From assembly GCA_905221605.1 (NCBI GenBank), contig CAJNDS010002288.1, forward strand, positions 372,001 through 436,000: a DNA stretch of 64,000 nt, read 5' to 3'. Below, piece after piece: positions 1 through 9,700 of the stretch. The notes under the pieces are model-generated. The model made no database searches and was not told the DNA's origin. It saw nothing but the letters and a program-made list of their open reading frames with translations. This stretch comes from Symbiodinium natans (taxonomy: Eukaryota; Sar; Dinophyceae; Suessiales; Symbiodiniaceae). The position numbers and the translations under genes were made by a program. Numbering within the stretch: position 1 is the first letter of the stretch; each line of letters begins with the position of its first letter.

Positions 1-784
1 CTAAGTAAGGCTTTTACGATCGTTTCCTTACTTATAACCCTGCCGGTTCGAACGATGAAAGCGCGTCATGAAAAGGCCCCATTTCTTGGAGGGCACGGAC
101 TTCTCTCCAATCCTAGACACCCTGAATTCGAAAGCTGTCACAGGTGCCGAAAAGCGATGCAAGGATTGCTGCATTTGGGGGGGGGGGGTAGATCAGGGGT
201 ACCTTTCTTCCTATAAGTGCCTTCATCTGCGAACATCCAGCACGATTTAGGATTTAGGGTTTAGGGTGCCAATTTTCACCGGTACCGTCACTGTCGGGTG
301 CGGCGGCATTCAAAGAAGACGGATTGTTTTGACAGAGACCTGGACGTGAATTGGGGATGATCCAACATACCTTCTCCTGTGGGTGCTTGGAGGTTCATGG
401 TACTTAGTAACCCCATTATAACTGTACTTACAACCCAAACCTCCAAGTGTGCGTATTCTCGCATGGTTTCCCTATTTTTCATCAAGTAGCGGAATGGGCA
501 TCTTGCAATGCCATGAATGAGGCCAGAAACTGAAACCCCAAACCTCTTCAGAAGGTTCTGGACCCTCAACCCTGAACCCCGAAACTCTTCAGAACGTTTC
601 TGGACCCTAAACACTCAACTCCTAAACCCCGAACCTCTTCAGAACGTTTCTCAGCCCTAAGCCCTAAACCCTAATCCCTAAGCCCTAAACCCTAAACCCT
701 AAACCCCCAAACCCCCAAACCCCCAAACCCCCAAACCCCCAAACCCCTAAACCCTAAACCCTAAACCCCGAACTTCTTCCGAAG
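1..784. other. Non-coding 5' flank or intron upstream of PPR-SMR gene 1
   Basis: No exon can be supported here. The reading frame open from about 68 to 250 has no recognisable domain. The stretch holds a short G-strand telomeric remnant (246-268), a family-C inverted-repeat element (386-447), three decayed copies of a CTTCAGAAGGTTCTGG-like unit (about 541-660), and a C-strand telomeric array (655-770). Exon 1 of my gene model begins in the middle of a PPR motif with two bases of a codon missing, so at least one earlier exon must lie here or before the window. Confidence 0.5.
655..770 (-). repeat. Telomeric-type array, C strand, before exon 785
   Basis: CCCTAAA units followed by a block of CCCCCAAA variants. 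It lies just upstream of the acceptor of the first recognised exon. Confidence 0.85.
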
Positions 785-3700
785 GTTCTGGGCCATGCCC
801 GCCGCAGCACTTCTTCCCGACGTGGTGAATTATGGCGCGGCCCTCAACTCCTGCGCCAAGGCTGGGGACCCTTGGCGTGAGGCAATCTTCCCGTTTTAGG
901 GCTTTGGGGCTTTAGGGTTTAGAGGGCTTAAGGTTTTTAAGGTTTAGGAAACCCTAAACCCCAAACCCCCAAACCCTAAACCCTGAGCTCTTACGGACTT
1001 CATGATAAGGAGTGGCAGCTCGCCCTGCACCTCCTGGACTGCATGCCTTTAAGCCACGTCCAGCCGAACGTGGTGGCTAGGCTCGTCAAGATCCCCATAC
1101 CAGGATGGCTTGGTTAGGGTTTAGGGTTTAGGGTTTAGGGTTTAGGGTTTAGGGTTTAGGGTTTAGGGTTTAGGGTTTAGGGTTTAGGGTTTAGGGTTTA
1201 GGGTTCAGGGTAACTTGGTAGCTCAGTGGTACCCTTTCCCCTTTTTTTGGTTGAAGGTTCCCTTTTCGTAACCAACCCACAAGAAGGTGCCTGTATTGTA
1301 ATATCGTCACTGGGCTACCACGATGGATACTATTATGCCCTAGAACCCTCAAAAAGGCCCCCACTAACGGGGATTATGAGGCCGAATAGCCCATCCTCGC
1401 AACGCCACCAAGTTGTAGGGTTCAGGCTTTGCTGAATGCTCATGGGTTTAGGGTTTAGGGTTTAGGGTTTAGGGTTTAGGGTTTAGGGTGGTTCACGAAA
1501 AGTTTATGGCTTTTGGGCTTTTGGGGCGTCGCCGGGTTGGGGCTTCTGGATCAGGCCAGGCGTGGCGTGAGCAGTCGGATCAAGCCTAAACCCTACAAAC
1601 CCTAAATCCTAACCCAAAATTCAAGGCCTAGGCCACCCCCTACAGTAAGGGGGCGGCGCTTACGTCTCCTGCTGGCAGTAGTTCCTGGGCTGTAAAAAAC
1701 ATCCACCTCTTGTGCTGTGTGAGCTTTTCGTTGCACCCTCGACTTTCCATCCTACTCCTAAGCCTTAAACCCTAAACCCTACACTGTGAAGCCCCATAAA
1801 GACCTTGAACATCCCTAAGCCTTTGAAACCGAAACCTGCAAACTCCATGGACCTTATTAGCCTACCCTAAACCCGAAACCCGAAACCCGAAACCCCAATC
1901 CCTAAACCCTGCACCTGAAGCCCAGGTTACCTACAGTGCCGCCATGGGTTCCTGCCAGTCGGCTTCCGTGTGGGAGGCGGGTGCTGCCTTGTCTTGCTTT
2001 CAGGTTCAGGGTTTGTAGGGTTTCGGGTTGGCTTGATGGATTAGGATTCAGGGTTTTGGGTTTGCGTGTTTAGGGTTGAGAGGGTTAGGATGTAGGGTTT
2101 GTGGGTTTCAGATTGTGGGGTTTTGGGGCACCAGGTGCTAGATTTAGGGGCTTCTTTAAAATTCGAAAGGCTTCTAGGCTTGCAGGGTTTGTTGTTCTTG
2201 CTCAAAGTCTTCTAAACCCCAAACCCCGAACCCTAAACCCAAACCCCAAACCCTACATGATCTTTATAGGGCGTTTAACTTTAGGGGCTGGGGCGAGTTG
2301 GGAAACCGAAGCCCTTCCTAGAGTCCTAGAGCAAGCAATCACTCCCTCAACAGAAAAGAAGGAAAGGCGCCGATATGTCTTGGGTATGTTCGCACCCTGG
2401 ACCCTAAACCGTAAACCCTAAACCCTAAACCCTAAGCCCCCTTCCGCCCCCCCCCCCCCCCCCTTTTTGTTGAAAGGTCTAAGGTTCCTCGATGGTCGCA
2501 TCCTAGCCCGTCTTTCATCCCAAGACTTCTCGGAAGGGAGGGGAAAGAGAGCAGGCAATGCCCCCCATTCCTCCTCCCCTCCTCCCCCTCCTCCCCCCCC
2601 CTCCCCCTCCTCCCCCCCTCCTCCTCCCCCCGTCCTGCTCCTCCCCGTCCTGCCCCTCCTCCCCCATTCCTCCTCCCCCCCGCTCGAGCAACGTCATGAA
2701 GGAACGAACTTGCTCTAAACTGTAAACACCAAATCCTAAGTTCTAAACCCTAAACTCTAAACCCTGAACCCTTGGTGCAGGTTGCGTTGTCTCTGCTGTG
2801 TGCCATGCCATCAAAGCAGATCGCCCCGGATGCCATGGGCTACACGGTGGCCATCTCCTGCTGTGCCCAGCCTTAAAGGCAGCAAATAGATTTTAGGGTT
2901 TAGGGCATAAGTTGAGGGTTTGGCCTGGGTTGACCCTAAACCCTGAACCCTAAACAACCCTAAACCCTACACCCTAAGTCCCCTGGCGTGCTTAGGTTTT
3001 CAAAGGTTCGGGGGGTCAAAAAGTGGCGGAGTCCCAGAAAGCCTTCCTGGGCTCAACCCTTATGAGGCCTGGGAGGCTGCTTCAACTCCACCTTGCAATT
3101 TTGAAGTGTAGACTCCAGGTGTGTGTGTGTGTGGTTCAAGCGTTTAGGGGTTGATTGGGTCTGTTGGGTTTGTTGGGTTTGTTGGGTTTGTTGGGTTTAT
3201 TCGGTTTGTATTGGTTTATATGGGTTTAGGGCTTAGGGCTCTCCGTGGATTTTGACGTCCCCTAAGGCGAGAAGAGCGGGCAGTGGCAGCGGGCGCTTGT
3301 CCTCTTGGAGCAGATGCCAGCCACGGCGGCCCCCAACGTCATCAGCTACAGCGCAGCTGGGCAGATCCCGGAGCGGAAAAACTAGGGTTTAGGGTTTAGG
3401 GTTTAGGGTTTAGGGTTTAGGGTTTAGGGTTTAGGGTTTAGGGTTTGGGTTCCCTGCAACCTGAAACGTCACCCCCGAACCCAAAACTTCCAGGCGAACT
3501 CGAAGGCATAACTGTGAGCCACCCTCAAACAATAGCATCATCTGAAACCTGACAGCCCATGCACGTCGGAGGCTGCGATCAGCTCTTGCGGGCTTGGTTC
3601 GGAATGGCAGCGGTCGCTTCTGCTTTTCAGGGATATGGCGGCTGCAACGATGCCTGGCAGAGGAATTGGTGAAGTCTGGAGAGGAGCTCTTTAAGGTTCA

Positions 3701-6700
3701 CAGTTTCAAGCTAGTTCAGTGTTGTGCCTGATTATAACGAGTTGTATGGAAGCGTTGCGGTGCGGGTGTATGGCGTTCAGTGTTCCGGGTCTCGTCCAGT
3801 CAGAGAAATGGCTCCCGACTCGACTTCCACGTTCACTTGCCAGGGGTGTTTGGGGTTTAGGGTTTAGGGTTTAGGGTTTAGAACCCGTGAACACTCCAAG
3901 AGCCCGAAGTTCTACAGCTCTCTAAGGATCACACCCAATGATGTCAGCTACAACACTGCCATCAGCGCCTGCGAGAAAGCTGGACAGTGGCAGGACCTCC
4001 AATATCCCGGAAAGTGACCCTGCAGCCTCGTTGCTTTTTCGTTTTTGCTGTTCATGATTTGTGGCTTGCGGGTGCCTTTTGTAAATATTGTTGGGCTCAG
4101 CTTGTTTGTAAGATTTGGGAGGAAAATGAGAAAGGTTGGGATGTTCCCCCTCATACTGACAGTCCTTAGTAGGGATGAAAGTACCTCCCCCCCCCCCCCT
4201 CAACTTCCCAAAAAGGTATGTTAAAAAAAAGGCGGAACATCCCAAGAAAATAAGCAGAGTTACCCTACTTAGGACCGTACTTATCAGTACCCATGAACCT
4301 CGAGTACTTGGAGGTACTTGGAGGTTCATGGTACTTATTAACCATTTATGACTGCACTTATAACTGTACTTGTAGCCATAATGGGCACCTAAGGTTCGTA
4401 TAGGTGGCTTATAAGCACAAGCATAAGTGTCTAATTAGTAACATGAACCTGCAAGTGGGGTTTACGGGTGCTCACCTGTGCCATTCAACGATGTGTCAGA
4501 ATCGGCACTTGGCAGCAGAGAAATGACGTCGACATGAGACCAGCTGGTATGCAAAGGCGAGGTCCAACAAATAGTTATTGTGGCAGTACACAAGGTGCGA
4601 AAAATCCCGGGGGGGCGGGGGGGGGCGGGGGGCTGTAAGTCCTCGGATTTTTGGCTTCAAGCTTTCCTTGAAGCCAAGTGTCCTGGGTAGGATTTAGGTT
4701 TCGAGTTTAGGGTACCACCCTCTTCGCAGCTTCAGGGCTCAGGGCTGTGTAATTCATGACCCTGGGTGCGTCGGCTGTGGTATGCTGTGCACGCTATAGT
4801 TTAACCACCACCCCCCCCCCCCCCCACCCCCCAAGCTCCAAACCCTAAGGATCCATGTACCTACATGGTATTTGCTTGGGCCCTAAAGCTACAACAAAGC
4901 CACCCCTTTAAAGCCCAAAGTTATACTATATAGGTACTTGGATCCTTAGGGAAGACCCCAAACTGGAAGTCGGCGCGACCCAAACCCTGCACCCTAAAAT
5001 GCCCCAAGCAGTTGGAGGAAGCGTTGCATCTGTTCACTGCGATGGGTATCTCACGCATTCCCCGCACTGCCGTGACGTTTGGGTCCCTCATGTGCCTCGG
5101 CCTGAGACGATGCCGCCCAAACGGCTAAAACGACTCGAAGGATTTTGCCAAAAATGCCCAAGGTTCAGGGTTTTTGGGGTTTTAGGGCTGAGGGCTTCTT
5201 CCCTAAGCTCTATAGAAGCCGCTGATAAAACCCCTATTTCCATCACTGATCCTTATATAAACCCCTAACCTACTAAACCTGAAGTCCTCAACCTCTCGGA
5301 GTCCTACACAGTTCAAGTAACCTACGCCTTGGGGACCGAAGGAACCCGAAAATTGGGGTCATGTACCCTATACTCCCTATAACTAATAGAATTCCTATTG
5401 AGGTCTATGAAGCAGAAACCCTATGTCGTCCCCCAAAAGCCGAAGCCCTAGCCGAAAGCCGCAGCCCCTCGACCCCCGCCCAACCCCGAAAACCCCTTAG
5501 AGGGGGTTTCCGAAAATAGGGGGTACTGTATCCGTTGGTCGGGGAGGTTCCCTTTAGGGGGGGGGGGGGGGGGGCTCTATTCCCTAGATTAGGTTATCGG
5601 CCCATGAACCTCCAAAGTCAACCCTACGGCCCCCGACGGCCCGAAACTGACCCAACGTACCCAGGAGCGCCTGCGAGAAGGCACAGAGGTGGTCCCATGT
5701 TTAACGTTTTCGTCTATGCGCATATGGGGGCGGGGCCCCCTAAAATCGAAGAGGACATTAGGGTTTAGTCATTGGTGGGCTCAAGGTTTCAGGTGTCGGG
5801 CCAAGGTTATATATATAATTTTGGGTCTGCAATTTAGGTTATTTGGGGGTTTCGGGTGTTGTGCCTTTCAGGTACGCGCGCCACCCAAACCCGAAGTCTT
5901 AAGCTGACTGCGAAACCTTGAGATTCTGAGGACCAGGGCCGTGAAGTATGCCCTCGCCCCCTTATGCCCAAATCACTGAACGCGGATCCAGCTCTAGGGC
6001 TTAGGATTTAGGGTTTCGTTCTTTGGGGATTTAGGGTTTAGGATTGTTGCGGCTCTAGACACACACACACACACTTACCCCAGCTACACCCTTTGGGGGC
6101 TTATAAGGCTGTGGATCATTTACACAGGCCCCCCCCCCCCACACTAGCTACGCTCTACCCGCACCAAAGCCCAAACTTAGGTTTGGGCAGCACTATTCGA
6201 ACTAAATGGTTCAGGAGTGTACAGGCCTTGGGGCGTAAGGGGTTTGGAGTTTGGCTTTTGCGTTATATACCCCCCAAACCCCAAATTTCTGGACCCTAAA
6301 CCCTAAACCCTAAACCCTAAATCTCCCTAAACCCCAAACCCTAAACCCTAAACCATGTCTGAGTCTGGGAGGTGGCAGCTGGCTCTGCATCTCTTCGCCG
6401 CCATGCCCCGGGCCGCTACGCAGCGGTGGAGGTAGGGTTTAGGGTTGAGGGTTTAGGGTTTAGGGTTTCGGGTTTAAGGTTTAGGGTTTAGGGATACCGC
6501 CTGCGCTCAAGCAAAAACCCCGACCTAACTTCCAAATGAGGCTGAATACCTACGTAGGCCTGTATATTTCTTGTTTTTTGGGTTGGGGGGGGGGGGGGGA
6601 GGGTGGCCCTTAGTTGGGTCCATGAGGTGTCATCATATTCACCATCGGATGCTTGCTTTCCTCCAAAGCTAGCCCTGCTCAAAAGCCTATGCCTCCCAGA

Positions 6701-9700
6701 AGGGGAAGTGCCTGGCCACAAGTGAATCTTGGGATGGTCCCCCTTTTGCTATCAGTCCTGAATAGGATTATAATCGGGCGTGCGATAATCCAGTAAGGAT
6801 TGTTGGGATAGGGGGGGAACATCCCAAAGTGAATCCTTACACTCGGTGGTTCTGAGGGTATTCCGCCATATTGGTTCCTTCTTTTGTCGTTCACTACTTG
6901 CTAGGACCAAGAGTAGGGCATTATTTCACTTGTTTGGGGGTTAAGTTCCCTTATAAGACACTTGAAACCAAAAAGGGTACCCGTTTTATTCCTACTTGGG
7001 CCTAGTTTATCCAGAAAGCCTGAACCAGCTACATCATCGTTACTTGTCGACAGGTCACGGCCTTATAGACGGCAAACAAGACATCTAGGTTGGGGGGCCC
7101 TTATTTTGGTTAGGGCGAGGGTAAAATATAGACATTCGCCAACTCAGTGGTAGAAAGCTGCCTTTGAGTTTGCGGATGAGGTACCTAAGCCTGGGGCTTA
7201 GCGGTAAAGGGTTTAGGGTGCTCCCAGATTCAGTGGCTTCTTGCCACCTTGCAAGCCCCAAGCACAAGGCCTGAAAAGCCCAAAACTGCTCTAATAAACC
7301 CTAAACCCCGAACCCTAAAGACTAAACGGTCTTAAACCCCTTCGGCTGAGGCGAGGATCCGTCCAGACGTCGTCAACTTCTCTGCCGGCTTTGCCGCTTG
7401 CGGTAGCTCTCTACTTATAGGGTCAAGGGAGGAGTTTAGGGTTTAGGGTTTAGGGTTTAGGGTTTAGGGTTTAGGGTTTAGGGTTTAGGGTTTAGGGTTC
7501 ATGGCGGGCCGGGCACCTGGGGAACGTTCGGAAACCTTAGGGAGCCTTAGGGAGTAGTGGGGAGCATTCGGGAACTTTGGGTTGCATCGCCCCCTTAAAC
7601 CCCCCTAAGGCTGCACCCTTATGTTTGGGGACCCTTGTCAAAGATCCTCCCAACCCTAAGCCCTAAATCCTAGACCCTAAACCCGAAACCCTAAACCAAA
7701 ATTATAAGGCCACATTGGGAGTGTATGAAGGGAACCTCTTGGGGGTGCATCCCAAGGGCTCCGAGTATGACTGCTGAGCATTGCACTCTGAATCTCAGGC
7801 TCAAGACCTGCACCCTACGCGCACCCGCCCTCCTCTGTTTAGGTGTAGGATTATGATGGGGTTCAGGGTTCAGATGTGAGAGCTTGGAGTTGTAGGTTTC
7901 GACTGCTAAATGTGTTGGGTGTTGGGTGTGTCCTTGTTGCTTGTGTTTTAGGGTCTTGAGCATGGATCTATCCTAGTGCGCAACCTGCTGGGTCCTCGCA
8001 GCATGCAAGGGACTAAAGGAGGGACCCTCATAAGGGTCCTTAGGGGTCATTTGGGGGTTGTTGAGGGCCTACTAAGCTTTATAGGGACTATATAAGGTAT
8101 ATAGGGACTACATAAGGTATAGAGGGACTATATAAGGTATATATATATATATGTATGTACATGATATATGATATATATATATATAGGGGTTATGGAGGGA
8201 AAATGAGATTAAGGGTCACCTCTGGGGGTCCCTCCTTATACCCCTTAAAGCAGCTAACCCCAGCCCTTAATCGCACATGAACCTTATACCCTAAACCCTA
8301 AACCCTAAACCTTAAACCCTAAACCCTAAACCCTAAGCCCTACCAGAGCTGATCAGGTAAGGGTACACACTGGCAGCTGGCGTTGCAGCTCTTCCAGACC
8401 ATGACCGAGGATGAGGTGCTTATGCGAAATCCTGATGGGTTAGAGTTTAGGGTTTCGGGGCTTAGGGTTTAGGGTTGATTAGGGTTTTGGCCCAAAATTC
8501 CCTCCCCCCCCCTACCCAGTAACCTCTTCACTGACTCCTCAGGGGCTCCAGTAGCCTCAGAAGCACGTTCTGGCGATTGATGTTCTTTTGTGGAGGGGGG
8601 CTGACAGGGGTGTGTGGGGGTTTCTGGAAGGTTTTTTCTGGCTGGTTCTTAGTAGCCCTATATATATATATATACCCTTTAAGGGATTATATGCAGCCTT
8701 CTTTCCCGCATTCCCTACTAAGAACCAGCCAGTTTTGCGTTATTGTCGTTCAGGGTGCGGGGAGCGACGAGCCGCCATAAACGTCATCGAAGGTTCCCAA
8801 CATGGTGCAGGTGTGACGCTGAAGAGCTTGGGACCTAAATCTCGAAACCCCTAAACCCCAAACCCTAAACCCCAAACCCTAAACCCTAAACCCCAAACCC
8901 TAAACCCTAAACCCTAACACGATCCAAAACTTTGATGCTTCCGCCACCCCGCGATCGTGAATTCGACCTTTGCAGCCAAAGGATCCCGATCCCCGAAGGC
9001 CCTAAGAGGCTTACAGTTCACTGTTTGGGGCCCAGGTACCGTACCAGTACTGAGTAGGGTTTAGGGTTTAGGGTTTAGGGTTTAGGGTTTAGGGTTTAGG
9101 GTTTAGGGTTCAGGGTTTAGGGTTTAGGGTTTAGGGTTTAGGGTTTAGGGTTTAGGGTTTAGGGTTTAGGGTTTAGGGATAGGGCCTGAACAGTTTTATT
9201 CAGCCTATCACCCCTGAAGCCCTCCACCACGAGAGCGAAATCAAATCTCGACATGCCACTTTATGAAACTCTATATGTGGGCCTCCGAAATGGGTACGTT
9301 ATTGGGGTCCTCATTATGAGGGAATCCCACAGTTTGGGGAAACCCGCCTAAACCCTAAACCCTGTCCCTAATTTTCATAAACCCCTACATGCCAAACAAA
9401 AAACACACGAACTCTGATCTTAGGGCCCATTACACCTGAGGCTGCTTTGGGTCAGATGCATTTCAGGGTTGAGGCTTGAAGATTTAGGGTAGGAGCTTGA
9501 GGGTTAAGAGTGAAGGTTAAGGAGTCTCAGGGGTTAGGATTAGGATTCAGGGTTCAGAGTTTGAGGGTTTCCCGAAACCCAAAACCCTAAACCCTGAACC
9601 CTAAACCCTAAACCCTCCGGTCGAGGGGATTCAGTGTTAGGTCACGCCGAACATCGTCAGCTACAACGTTCTATTCGATTGCCTGCAGCACAGTGATGCA

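Noticed and set aside
8925-9055. An extra exon between a C-strand and a G-strand array.
   Set aside because: The flanking exons 8357-8415 and 9641-9711 already join with correct PPR spacing, and this segment has no PPR pattern in any frame.
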